From: an uncultured Mollicutes bacterium
Lineage (GTDB): Bacteria > Bacillota_I > Bacilli_A > RF39 > UBA660
Direction of reading: 5' to 3'
Length of the DNA stretch: 51,185 nucleotides
Assembly: GCA_900557675.1 (NCBI GenBank)
Contig: USTO01000001.1
Span: forward strand, 1 to 51,185
Part shown: positions 24,378 through 32,647 of the stretch, piece after piece
Layout of the letters: each line of letters opens with the position of its first letter
Numbering within the stretch: the first letter of the stretch is position 1
Program-made: the position numbers and the translations under genes
The notes under the pieces: model-generated
The model's database searches: none
Told to the model about the DNA's origin: nothing
Seen by the model: only the letters and a program-made list of their open reading frames with translations

Positions 24378-27300
24378 ATGAAAGACAATGACATAGAAAA
24401 AAACATAAAAAAAATCTTAGGAAAAGAATGCTACGAAAAAAGTCTCGAATACCCCAAGGATAAAGTCCATTTTCAAAAAAAACAACTAAGAGATGACACA
24501 GCATATTACTTTTTTTCTGTCGAAAATAAACAATTCTATTGGCAAGACTACGATGTTCTAATAAGTAACGATTTTAAAGATAAAATAGGTTTTAGATGTA
24601 ACTGCAATGCCTTCTATTACAATTCAAAATGTCCTCACATAGCTGCTTGTTTTAACTACTACGGAGATAATATATTTAATACATCAAAAGAAGATTTTAC
24701 CAAAGAAATAAGTAAAGATGTATTAAATAAACTATTAAAAAACGCTCCCTCTAAGTATCAAGCCAAAGAAGAATTAAAACTAGAAGTAGAATTAAACCTA
24801 AACGGAAAAATAGGCCTTCGCATAGGAACTGATCGCTTATATATGCTTAAAAATAAAATGCAAGACTTTATAGAAGCCTATGTAAACAACGCAGGCACTG
24901 TCGAATTCGGTAAAAATTTTATTTATGATGCCAATAAACACTATTTTAACGAATTAGATACCAAAATAATAAACATATTCATAGATCACTATTATTCATT
25001 AGAAGGATATACAAGCAACACCCAAATCTTTGAACTCCACAATAATGGCAAAAAATTATTATTAAATCTAATTAAAGAAAAAGGCTTTAGTATCAAAAAC
25101 GGCCCATACATAAAAAATATAAAAGAAGGCTTTCCTCTCGGTTCTAAAATTTCCAAAAAAGGTCAGAATTATATTTTTTCTATTGAACTTGATGCAGATT
25201 TATACAAACTCACAGACGATTTTGAATACATATTATATGAAAATGAATGCTATCACTTAAAAAAACACGATGCAATGGTATTAAAAGAAATCCTAAATAA
25301 TAATATGGAAACACTAATTTTCGATGAAGAAGAATTAGAAACATTCTCTAAAAGCATTCTTCCTACAGTCAAAGAAAAAGTAGAAGTAGACAGTTCCGCT
25401 TCTAATATCATAATAACCAAAAAACCCGATGCAAGACTATACTTCGATATGAATTACAATGATATTATATGTAATGTAAAATTAGAATACGGTAGTAAAG
25501 AAATAGACTATTTTGATAACGATAAAGAAATATTAAGAGATATGGATTATGAAGGTGAACTAATAAACAATATTCTAAAACAAGGCTTCATAAATAAAAA
25601 AAATAAATTAACCTTAGATGAAATTGAAGATATAGGTTCTTTCCTTGATACAGGAATAAAAGAACTATCCGAAAAATACGAAACCTTTACATCAACAAAA
25701 ATACGAAACATAAGTATCGAAAAAAACACCAATATAAAAAGCACTTTCTCTATTGGAAAAGACAATATTATGCACTACAACTTCTCCTTAGGAGACATAA
25801 ACCCCGATGAACTAGACGAAATTTTTACATCTCTTAAAAAAAAGAAAAAATATTATAGACTAAAAAGCGGTAACTTTATAGATTTAAATAATAATGCCGA
25901 ATTAGAAGAATTAGAAGAACTAGCTGGAACCCTAAACCTAACTACTAAAGATATAACTTCCGGAGTAGGGGAAATACCAAAATACAGAGCCCTATATTTA
26001 GATAGCCTAAAAAAAACAAAATATAACATAATAGAAACAGATAACATATTCGATGAATTTATAGAAAACTTTCATAATTATCAAAATATGAAATTAACCT
26101 TTACCAAGGATGAAAATAATGTAGTTAGAGATTACCAAAAAATAGGAATAAAATGGCTTTATAATATATATAAATGCGGTTTTGGTGGTATCCTAGCAGA
26201 TGAAATGGGATTAGGTAAATCCCTCCAAACCCTCTATTTTATAAAGAAAGTCCTTAAAGAAAAACCAGATAGCAAATTTCTAATAGTAGTCCCAACATCC
26301 CTAGTCTATAACTGGGAAAATGAAATATTAAAGTTTACACCAAAAATAAAATATGCCGTCCTTGCCGGTACTAAGGAAAAAAGAAAAGCCCTCTTTGAAA
26401 AACAAGCATCCATATATATAACATCGTATGGACTACTTCGTGAAGACTTCGATTACTATGAAAAAATGAATTTTGAAGTATGTATAATAGATGAGGCACA
26501 AAACATCAAGAACCCAAATACCGTTGCAACAAAAAAAGCCTATAAAATAAAAGCCCATACCAAAATAGCCCTAACAGGAACTCCCCTAGAAAATTCCGTT
26601 ACCGAACTATGGAGCATATTTAACTTTATTATGCCAGGATTCTTAGGTTCTCTCCTAAATTTCTCAAACAAATATAGTGTAAAAGAATTTGACGATACTA
26701 CTAATAAAATGCTATCATCATTAAATAAACAAATATCACCATTCATATTACGTCGAAAGAAAAAAGACGTCTTAACTGATCTCCCTGAAAAAATAGAAAA
26801 CAATATTTTTATTGAACTATCTCCTAGCCAAAAGAAACTATATGCCAAAGAAGTAGAAAAAGTAAACAAAGAAGTACAAGAAATAGTAGGAACAGAAGGT
26901 TGGAGTAAAGCCCGTTTCCTATTCTTAGGTCTTATTATGAGACTTAGACAATTATGTATAGACCCTCGCATCGTATATGAAAACTATACAGATGAAAGCT
27001 CCAAAATGGAAAACCTTGTCAAAGTCGTAAAAGATGCCGTTGCTAACGAACACAAAATACTAATATTCTCTTCCTTCAAAACCGCTCTCGACCTTGCCAA
27101 TAGCTCTCTAAATAATGAAGGAATAACAACCTATATGCTCGACGGAAGTGTAAGTGCAAAAAAAAGAATGCAATTAGTTGACAATTTCAATAACGATAAC
27201 ACTAACGTTTTCCTAATAATGCTAAAAGCCGGTGGAACAGGATTAAATCTAACAAGTGCCGATATAGTTATTCACTTAGATTTATGGTGGAATCCCCAAG

Positions 27301-27530
27301 CCGAAAATCAAGCAACCGATAGAGCCCACCGTATAGGCCAAAAAAATAATGTCGAAGTAGTAAAATTAGTTGCCTTAGGCACCATTGAAGAAAAAATACT
27401 AGAATTACAAGAAAAGAAAAAAATGCTAAGTGACAAACTAATCGAAGGAGATACAAGAGATCAAAACGTAATAGAAAAACTAACTGAAGAAGACCTAAAA
27501 TATCTAATATCTTATGAACAAGAAGAATAA
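24378..27530 (+). CDS. SNF2-family helicase with SWIM zinc finger
   Basis: A 1050-residue SWI2/SNF2 DNA translocase. The N-terminus carries a SWIM zinc finger: Cys74, Cys76, Cys85 and His87 in RCNCNAFYYNSKCPHIAA. A long, weakly conserved region (~100-560) is typical of bacterial SWIM-SNF2 proteins. The ATPase core is complete: Walker A DEMGLGKS (~607-614), the DEAQ box IIDEAQNIKNP (~703), ALTGTPLENSVTELWSIF, then the C-terminal lobe with KAGGTGLNLTSADIVIHLDLWWNPQAE and RAHRIGQ. The family is linked to transcription recycling or genome maintenance; no specific role is shown. It is monocistronic with RBS AAAGGAAG. Codon use is like its neighbours, so there is no sign of recent transfer. Confidence 0.94.
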   Translation: MKDNDIEKNIKKILGKECYEKSLEYPKDKVHFQKKQLRDDTAYYFFSVENKQFYWQDYDVLISNDFKDKIGFRCNCNAFYYNSKCPHIAACFNYYGDNIFNTSKEDFTKEISKDVLNKLLKNAPSKYQAKEELKLEVELNLNGKIGLRIGTDRLYMLKNKMQDFIEAYVNNAGTVEFGKNFIYDANKHYFNELDTKIINIFIDHYYSLEGYTSNTQIFELHNNGKKLLLNLIKEKGFSIKNGPYIKNIKEGFPLGSKISKKGQNYIFSIELDADLYKLTDDFEYILYENECYHLKKHDAMVLKEILNNNMETLIFDEEELETFSKSILPTVKEKVEVDSSASNIIITKKPDARLYFDMNYNDIICNVKLEYGSKEIDYFDNDKEILRDMDYEGELINNILKQGFINKKNKLTLDEIEDIGSFLDTGIKELSEKYETFTSTKIRNISIEKNTNIKSTFSIGKDNIMHYNFSLGDINPDELDEIFTSLKKKKKYYRLKSGNFIDLNNNAELEELEELAGTLNLTTKDITSGVGEIPKYRALYLDSLKKTKYNIIETDNIFDEFIENFHNYQNMKLTFTKDENNVVRDYQKIGIKWLYNIYKCGFGGILADEMGLGKSLQTLYFIKKVLKEKPDSKFLIVVPTSLVYNWENEILKFTPKIKYAVLAGTKEKRKALFEKQASIYITSYGLLREDFDYYEKMNFEVCIIDEAQNIKNPNTVATKKAYKIKAHTKIALTGTPLENSVTELWSIFNFIMPGFLGSLLNFSNKYSVKEFDDTTNKMLSSLNKQISPFILRRKKKDVLTDLPEKIENNIFIELSPSQKKLYAKEVEKVNKEVQEIVGTEGWSKARFLFLGLIMRLRQLCIDPRIVYENYTDESSKMENLVKVVKDAVANEHKILIFSSFKTALDLANSSLNNEGITTYMLDGSVSAKKRMQLVDNFNNDNTNVFLIMLKAGGTGLNLTSADIVIHLDLWWNPQAENQATDRAHRIGQKNNVEVVKLVALGTIEEKILELQEKKKMLSDKLIEGDTRDQNVIEKLTEEDLKYLISYEQEE

Positions 27531-27650
27531 TAATTCCTCTTGTTTTTATCTATTTCCCCATTTCTCCTGAAAATTAAGTGAAATACATTGAAAAATAAAC
27601 CCATATATATTATAATCAGGTTAGAAAAAGAAATAAATAAGGTGGTAAAA

Positions 27651-28424
27651 ATGGCAAAATGCCCAACAATAAAATTTGAAATGTTAACAAAAGAAGAAAA
27701 TATAAGAATAATAAAAGAAATAGCAAACTTTCCCGAAGAAGAAATATTAGATTTACGAAACAGATTAATAGTTCGCTTTCTTGATATGTACAATATTCTA
27801 AACAAGCCCAATAAAGAAGAACTAATCGAAGAATTAATAAGCAAACTATACGACGAAGAAGTAGAACTACTTCCCAAAAAAATCAAAAAATATCGCATAA
27901 GATGGCATAAAGAAAACGAATACTTTATGTATCAACTTGAAAGCTATCTTCACGTAGATTGGCCTCCCCGCACCAAAGAAATAAAATGTTATGTCGGTCT
28001 TATTCCCGATGCCCTAACCGATTTAGAAAACATGACAATGTATTTAGATTGCAATTTAGAAATAAAATCAGCCAAATTCAAGATAGCCAATAGTCTTTGT
28101 CAATTCCTATACTATGAAAAATGGTGTAAAATATACCCAAGTTCCAACTATGAAGATTTCAAATACCCATCACTTGTTTGGCAACTATCCCAAATATCAA
28201 CCGACCCCATATTAAATAGCAATGTTCTAAATAAGGCCTTTGATAACCTAGATTTCAATTATAAAACCTATGATTATTTCTATAACGATGACAATATAAA
28301 AATAATGAATGAAATAAAAGAAATATATATGAGAGACGAAATAAAACTATCAATTCCCAATAGTTACAACTACTTAGTACAAGAAAGAGGAAAAAATGAA
28401 AAAGAAACTAAATATAATATATGA
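27651..28424 (+). CDS. Unknown protein (257 aa), coupled to a pseudouridine synthase gene
   Basis: I do not recognise this protein. It is mostly helical and acidic/basic mixed, without signal peptide or membrane segment. A short strand-rich centre (RIRWHKENEYFMYQLESYLHV) precedes KIANSLCQFLYYEKWCKIYP...YPSLVWQLSQISTDPIL. That last stretch vaguely recalls small metalloproteases, where HExxH would sit at ANSLCQF, but no His-Glu pair is present, so I call no activity. A frame opens at 27588, but AGGTGG fits the ATG at 27651. It is the only gene here ending in TGA, and a TAA follows two codons later. It overlaps the RluA-type gene by 29 nt. Confidence 0.6.
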   Translation: MAKCPTIKFEMLTKEENIRIIKEIANFPEEEILDLRNRLIVRFLDMYNILNKPNKEELIEELISKLYDEEVELLPKKIKKYRIRWHKENEYFMYQLESYLHVDWPPRTKEIKCYVGLIPDALTDLENMTMYLDCNLEIKSAKFKIANSLCQFLYYEKWCKIYPSSNYEDFKYPSLVWQLSQISTDPILNSNVLNKAFDNLDFNYKTYDYFYNDDNIKIMNEIKEIYMRDEIKLSIPNSYNYLVQERGKNEKETKYNI

Positions 28425-29037
28425 AGATAAACACCTATTAGTCGTATCCAAACCCGCCAAATTACTCTGTGTATCCACTCCCAAAGAAAAAGAACGAACC
28501 CTATACCACGAAGTATACACCTATCTAAAACAAAAAAATAAACAAAATAAAGTATTCATAGTCCATAGATTAGATAAAGACACTTCCGGTATTGTCCTCT
28601 TCGCTAAAGACATCAAAACCAAAACCCATCTCCAAAACAACTGGAACAATATAGCGATTGAACGCAAATACCTAGCCCGTGTTGAAGGAATTACTCCCGA
28701 TAAAGGAACTATCCAAAATCACCTTCAAGAAAATAAAACCCATATTGTATATGTAACTAATAACCAAAACGCACCCTTAGCCATAACCAAATACCAAAAA
28801 ATATCAAGCACCCAAAATACAACACTCCTAGACATAGAAATAAAAACCGGAAAGAAGAACCAAATAAGAGTTGCTCTAAGCAGTATTGGCCACCCCATAA
28901 TCGGAGATAACAAGTACGGAAGCACTACCAAATCGCAAAGATTACTCCTTCACGCCTATAAATTAACCATAATTAATCCCTATACCCACGAAAAAATGAT
29001 TTTCACAGCCCCACCACCACCCGAACTAGCTCCGTAG
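28396..29037 (+). CDS. RluA-family RNA pseudouridine synthase
   Basis: Isomerises uridine to pseudouridine in rRNA or tRNA. The catalytic motif HRLDKDTSGIVLFAK (Asp60) is intact. IIYEDKHLLVVSKPA and KTGKKNQIRVALSSIGHPIIGDNKYG are the other RluA signatures. At 213 residues it lacks the N-terminal S4 domain of RluC/RluD-type enzymes, so it resembles short single-domain RluA/TruC-like members. Target cannot be told. Its start (RBS GAGGAAA) lies inside the end of the preceding unknown gene, which implies coupled expression. Confidence 0.9.
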   Translation: MKKKLNIIYEDKHLLVVSKPAKLLCVSTPKEKERTLYHEVYTYLKQKNKQNKVFIVHRLDKDTSGIVLFAKDIKTKTHLQNNWNNIAIERKYLARVEGITPDKGTIQNHLQENKTHIVYVTNNQNAPLAITKYQKISSTQNTTLLDIEIKTGKKNQIRVALSSIGHPIIGDNKYGSTTKSQRLLLHAYKLTIINPYTHEKMIFTAPPPPELAP

Positions 29038-29115
29038 TTCTTTTACTTTACACCCCCTCTCAAAAAAAATTTACAATTTCGCCCATTCGTGATATACTAA
29101 AATAGAGGAGAAGTT

Positions 29116-29646
29116 ATGAAAGAAGAAGGAAAAATCAATCAAATAATACTACTAATAACAATATTTTTTATCGGAGCCTTCATCGGCTTCATTTACGAAG
29201 TAATATTTTACAAATTTACCGAGGGCGTATTCGCTAATCGCGGGTCACTATACGGCCCTTGCCTTCCCATTTATGGAACCGGCGCGGTACTAATATATTA
29301 CCTAAAACCCCTAAAAAAACATCCCATTTTACTATTCCTAAGCATAATGCTTGTAACCGGATTATTAGAATATATCGTCGGAATATACATATTAAAATTT
29401 CAAGGATTAAGACTATGGGACTATAGAGGACTCTTTATGAACATCCAAGGCCTAGTATGCCTAAGAAGTGTCCTAACATTTGCTGTCGGAGGAATGACGC
29501 TAATCTATGAAATAGAACCCCATTTATTAAAAATACTTCCCCAAATAAAACTCACTACCCAAGTAAAAATATGCACATGGCTAATAATAATATTCTTAAT
29601 AGATGTAATAGTAAGCACCCTCTTCCGAACCCCAATAACCTATTAG
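29116..29646 (+). CDS. CmpB-like putative ABC-type membrane protein
   Basis: A 176-residue membrane protein of the putative ABC-transporter type IV (CmpB-like) group. The family pattern is visible as FIGAFIGFIYEVIFYK, the loop FANRGSLYGPCLPIYGTGAVLIYYL, GLLEYIVGIYILK and LWDYRGLFMNIQGLVCLRSVLTFAVGG. Five membrane helices are likely. Function is not established for this family and no ATPase partner is adjacent. RBS GAGGAGA. It is followed 14 nt later by the FtsK-like gene, so the two may be cotranscribed. Confidence 0.78.
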   Translation: MKEEGKINQIILLITIFFIGAFIGFIYEVIFYKFTEGVFANRGSLYGPCLPIYGTGAVLIYYLKPLKKHPILLFLSIMLVTGLLEYIVGIYILKFQGLRLWDYRGLFMNIQGLVCLRSVLTFAVGGMTLIYEIEPHLLKILPQIKLTTQVKICTWLIIIFLIDVIVSTLFRTPITY

Positions 29647-29660
29647 AAAGAAGGAATAAA

Positions 29661-30344
29661 ATGGAAACAAATATAACAATAGGAAGAAATAAAAATAAAC
29701 ACCTAAAAATAGACTTAAAAAACTATCCCAATATCCTAATAACCGGACTTGATGATTACTCAAAAAGCGATTTAGTAAGTAATATTCTATATGAACTAAT
29801 ATCCAAAAACAAAAAAGAAGAAGTAAAAATATTACCAATAGACGTTAAAGGCATAGATTACAAAATATACGATAACAGTAGTCACTTCATAAGCCCCATC
29901 ATCAAGGAAACAAAATACATACCTGAAGTATTAAAAGGCCTTTTAAAAGAAATAGAAACCAGAGAAAAGTCTCCTGATTTATCAAAATACCCCCTAATAA
30001 TAACCCTAATATCAGAATTTGATGACCTAATGCTCGAAGAACCCAAAGAAATACTCCCCCTATTAGAAGAAATACTAGAAAAAGGAAGAAATGTTAACAT
30101 CTACACAATTCTCTCAACACTATATTTAGATGAAGAAAATTATCAAAAATACATATACCGCCACTTTGATATAACCGCATCATTCTTTGATAGATCCAAA
30201 TCAAAATACAATAAATTCAAATTTACAATTCCAAACGATAAAGCCTTTAACCTAAAAAGCAAAGACAATAAAGTAAATATTAAACTAAAAAACATCACCA
30301 TATCAACCAATAAAATAGAACAAATGCTTCATTTCGACAAATAG
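29661..30344 (+). CDS. Degenerate FtsK/SpoIIIE-like protein
   Basis: A 227-residue protein that follows the FtsK/SpoIIIE motor core along most of its length but with broken nucleotide motifs. KNYPNILITGLDDYSKSDL lines up with the FtsK Walker A region (PHLLVAG-x-TGSGKS): the P-loop GxxGSGKS is here GLDDYSKS, keeping only the final Lys-Ser. EVKILPIDVKGIDYKIY matches the FtsK MIDPK strand. YPLIITLISEFDDLML matches the Walker B region (VVDEFADLM) with the catalytic Asp changed to Ser. RNVNIYTILSTLYLD matches AGIHLVLATQRPS. It lacks membrane segments and the gamma DNA-reading domain. ATP hydrolysis looks unlikely; a scaffold or regulator role is inference. An in-frame start at 29571 is rejected because RBS GAAGGAAT fits 29661. 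Confidence 0.72.
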   Translation: METNITIGRNKNKHLKIDLKNYPNILITGLDDYSKSDLVSNILYELISKNKKEEVKILPIDVKGIDYKIYDNSSHFISPIIKETKYIPEVLKGLLKEIETREKSPDLSKYPLIITLISEFDDLMLEEPKEILPLLEEILEKGRNVNIYTILSTLYLDEENYQKYIYRHFDITASFFDRSKSKYNKFKFTIPNDKAFNLKSKDNKVNIKLKNITISTNKIEQMLHFDK

Positions 30345-30366
30345 TTACAAAATTTCAAAAAAAGTA

Positions 30367-30395
30367 TTGACAAACCCCCAAAAATATATTATAAT
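30367..30395 (+). promoter_or_regulatory. Promoter of the unassigned RNA
   Basis: Perfect TTGACA (30367-30372), 17-nt spacer and TATAAT (30390-30395). No coding frame follows for 450 nt. In the 31 bases from two before the -35 to the end of the -10, 27 match the recA promoter. Confidence 0.85.
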
Positions 30396-30401
30396 AAAAT
30401 T

Positions 30402-30764
30402 GCTTAGATAGAAGGTAGACAAATTAACCACTTTCTAAAATATATATTACAATATTAAGTTATTGATAGAAAACTTAAAAGTGCTATATATTTAGTAAAA
30501 ACTAAATATTAATAATATATTTGCTGATTGGTTAATAAGCTATCAAGTAAAGAAATAATCATTACAGTAATTCAATATTGTAAATGAAAATCTTATCGCA
30601 ATCTAAGTATAAACAATTGTTATGAGAAAGAAAACTCAAAAGATAAGAGGTTGTACTAAGTACTGATAATATTTAGTTGTCATAGAATAAATATCTATGA
30701 TGCTCTAACGACTTTTCTTGAAACTAGAAATTAATTTATTTTATCAGAGTAAATTAATTTTTTT
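30402..30764 (+). ncRNA. Candidate structured non-coding RNA (~363 nt), class unknown
   Basis: No open frame of useful size lies here, yet a perfect promoter precedes it and a strong hairpin plus T-run closes it. Possible helices: 30455-30461 with 30472-30478; 30488-30496 with 30501-30509 (9 bp, AAAA loop); 30591-30597 with 30642-30648; 30680-30686 with 30694-30700. A long-range pair of 30447-30456 with 30574-30583 is crossed by 30423-30430 with 30529-30536, which would make a pseudoknot. In such AT-rich DNA some of these pairings could arise by chance. It does not carry RNase P, tmRNA, SRP RNA or 6S RNA signatures that I can see. The 5' end is set 7 nt after the -10 and is approximate. It could also be a long leader of the coat gene downstream, but the terminator argues for a separate transcript. 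Confidence 0.62.
30728..30764 (+). terminator. Terminator of the unassigned RNA
   Basis: An 11-bp perfect stem (30728-30738 with 30750-30760) and an 11-nt loop, followed by T. The stem is all A/T, yet long. Confidence 0.75.
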
Positions 30765-30796
30765 GTACCTCCTTAACTAGGGCTAATATAATATAA

Positions 30797-30821
30797 CCAA
30801 AAACAAAAAAAACATATTATA
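30797..30821 (+). promoter_or_regulatory. Possible sigma-K/sigma-E promoter of the coat gene
   Basis: CATATTATA (30813-30821) fits the sigma-K/E -10 consensus CATA-N3-TA. An AC pair about 15 nt upstream could be the short sigma-K -35; the spacing is one or two bases shorter than usual. Confidence 0.4.
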
Positions 30822-30846
30822 AAGTAGATAAGGAGGAAGTAGTAAA

Positions 30847-31179
30847 ATGTATAACGAAAATTTAAGAAACGACTTCGGTTTAAGACCAGACGATATAGAT
30901 ATAAATATCACTAATCAAAATCTAAATACAAACACCAATACCAATATGAATGTAAACCAAACAGATATGTCAGGACAAATGACTTACCCAATAGTAGAAC
31001 CAGGTAGGGAAAGATGTGTATACAGAAACATCTATCACGAGGTACCTCACGTATGCCCAATAAATACCAAAGTAATAAACAATCACATTTATAGACATAC
31101 ATATAGCCCAAGGTATACTTGCAGTGAAGAAAATGTCATAACCAATCAGCAATGTGGTTCTTGTTGCCAGTTCAAATAA
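30847..31179 (+). CDS. CotD-like spore coat protein
   Basis: A 110-residue protein with an Asn/Thr-rich start (INITNQNLNTNTNTNMNVNQT). A Cys-, His- and Tyr-rich half follows, with PIVEPGRERCVYRNIYHEVPHVCPINTKVINNHIYRHTY. The PIV(x)P start and the repeated V-I-N-N-H/Y-R-H pattern resemble inner-coat proteins of the CotD family. Five Cys, including CGSCC near the end, could form cross-links. A sigma-K-like -10 lies upstream, as expected for a mother-cell coat gene. Strong RBS AAGGAGG. CotD membership is by composition and pattern and is likely, not certain. Confidence 0.75.
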   Translation: MYNENLRNDFGLRPDDIDINITNQNLNTNTNTNMNVNQTDMSGQMTYPIVEPGRERCVYRNIYHEVPHVCPINTKVINNHIYRHTYSPRYTCSEENVITNQQCGSCCQFK

Positions 31180-31205
31180 AAGTACTTCAAGGTACTTTTT
31201 TTCAT
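31179..31205 (+). terminator. Terminator of the CotD-like gene
   Basis: AAAGTAC (31179-31185) with GTACTTT (31192-31198), then T. Confidence 0.8.
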
Positions 31206-31272
31206 TATAATAAACATTAGCACTTTCTAAAAACCAAAACCAAAATAAAATATACTGAAAGGAAGTGAAAAA

Positions 31273-31374
31273 ATGAATGATAAAATAATGACGGAAGAAG
31301 AACTAATAAAATACGTAAAAGAACACCAATTAGATAAAATCAAAGTATCAAAAGAAGGTGAAGAAAATGAGTAA
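31273..31374 (+). CDS. Small ORF (33 aa) at the head of the lysis cassette
   Basis: ATG at 31273 has RBS AAAGGAAG 7 nt upstream and runs 33 codons to TAA. The peptide is highly charged (TEEELIKYVKEHQLDKIKVS) and probably helical. Its last codons overlap the start of the endolysin-like gene by 8 nt, so it may be a coupling leader for that gene. Phages often place a tiny XkdX-like gene just before the lysis genes; this one is shorter and has no clear XkdX pattern. Its coding status rests on RBS and overlap alone. Confidence 0.5.
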   Translation: MNDKIMTEEELIKYVKEHQLDKIKVSKEGEENE

Positions 31375-32212
31375 AGTACTAAAAAACTATAACGCCAAAA
31401 TAACCCAAAACTATTCCCAAAAACATAAAGCTCTCGATATAGTAGGTCAAGGAAAAACAGGAAGTGTCCTAGATTACATCACAGCTCACACTAGCGGAGT
31501 AGTCGAAGAAGTAAGAAAAAATGCCACCGGTTTTGAAACCGGAGGAAGCTATGGAAACTACGTTCTTATAAGACACGCCAACGGATATAAAACAAGATAT
31601 GCCCACCTTGCTTATGGAACCATAATCGTAAATAAAGGAACAACAGTATCTGCCGGTCAAGTAATCGGCTATATGGGAAATACCGGAACAGCTTATGGAG
31701 GCCACTTACACTTTGAAGTAATATCTCCATCAGGAGAAAAACTAAACCCCTATTCATACTTAACACACTCCCTCCCATCTACTACCACACCATCTAACCA
31801 AAACGTCAATGTCTATTATAGAGTAAAAACCCAAAAACACGGCTGGCTTCCCGAAGTAAAAAATCTTGACGACTATGCCGGATACCAAAACAGCCCCGTA
31901 ACATCAGTTGCCATTAAAGTAAGCCAAGGCACTATAAAATACCGTGTCCATAACAAAGGGGGAAAATGGCTCCCTTACGTAACCGGCTATAATATAAACG
32001 AATTCACTAACGGTTATGCCGGAAATAACAATATAATAGATGCAATTGAAATATATTATTACACTCCAAATAACATCCGTCCCTACAAAAAAGCCCGTTA
32101 CAAAGTCAACGGATATCCCTATCAATATGATAACGAAAGAAAAAACGGAATGGACGGCTATGCCGGAGTTATCGGCGTTCCCATAACAACTTTGCAAATC
32201 AAGGTGGATTAA
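31367..32212 (+). CDS. Endolysin-like M23 peptidase with cell-wall-binding repeats
   Basis: 281-residue peptidoglycan endopeptidase of the M23/LytM type. Zinc ligands are visible: His20 and Asp24 (QKHKALD) and His115 in GGHLHFE; His80 (RYAHL) is the catalytic His. SYGNYVLIRHANGYKTRYAHL is the core. After a Thr/Pro/Ser linker (~135-145) the C-terminal half has repeated WLP...DDYAG and NGYAG/DGYAG units like those in clostridial phage lysin binding domains. There is no signal peptide, so release would need a holin, and a holin gene follows 1 nt later. A GTG at 31358 is possible but the ATG at 31367 is better spaced. Confidence 0.88.
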   Translation: MSKVLKNYNAKITQNYSQKHKALDIVGQGKTGSVLDYITAHTSGVVEEVRKNATGFETGGSYGNYVLIRHANGYKTRYAHLAYGTIIVNKGTTVSAGQVIGYMGNTGTAYGGHLHFEVISPSGEKLNPYSYLTHSLPSTTTPSNQNVNVYYRVKTQKHGWLPEVKNLDDYAGYQNSPVTSVAIKVSQGTIKYRVHNKGGKWLPYVTGYNINEFTNGYAGNNNIIDAIEIYYYTPNNIRPYKKARYKVNGYPYQYDNERKNGMDGYAGVIGVPITTLQIKVD

Positions 32213-32213
32213 A

Positions 32214-32564
32214 ATGGCTGATTTAGTAAGTACAATTGACGTAAACACAATCATTCTCACCATAGTATCTTCTGCTCTCACGCTACTCGGGGCTTGGATA
32301 AAAAAAGAATACAATAGAAAGAATCGCACTGCAACCATTCGCGAAGTAGTTGAAGACTGTGTCAAATACGTAGAACAAAAATCCAAAACCACACCAATAG
32401 AAAATAAATATCTTCTTGCTAAGGACAAGGCCCAAAACATATTAAAATCCAAAAAAATAAACATAACAGATGATGAAATAGACCTCTTAATCGAAGCCTT
32501 TGTAAATTGCATAAGTAAAGGAAAAGACAATCTCGAAGCCGCCCTAAAAAACTGTCTTAAATAA
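32214..32564 (+). CDS. Holin (phage LL-H-like)
   Basis: A 116-residue protein with one N-terminal membrane helix (TIILTIVSSALTLLGAWI) followed by a basic, helical cytoplasmic part (REVVEDCVKYVEQ and KDKAQNILKSKKI). This is the layout of LL-H family phage holins. Holins let endolysins without signal peptides reach the wall. The ATG lies 1 nt after the endolysin stop. Its placement with the M23 gene forms a compact lysis cassette; no other phage genes are present within 10 kb either side. Confidence 0.8.
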   Translation: MADLVSTIDVNTIILTIVSSALTLLGAWIKKEYNRKNRTATIREVVEDCVKYVEQKSKTTPIENKYLLAKDKAQNILKSKKINITDDEIDLLIEAFVNCISKGKDNLEAALKNCLK

Positions 32565-32647
32565 AAAAAACAAAAAATATTAAAATTTACTATATCTATT
32601 TTTAAACTTATATGTTATAATTAATAATAGAAGGAAAGGTGAAGTTA

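Noticed and set aside
30402..30764. The RNA as tmRNA, because of its ~360-nt length
   Set aside because: No tRNA-like 3' end, no CCA-type acceptor half and no tag reading frame are visible.
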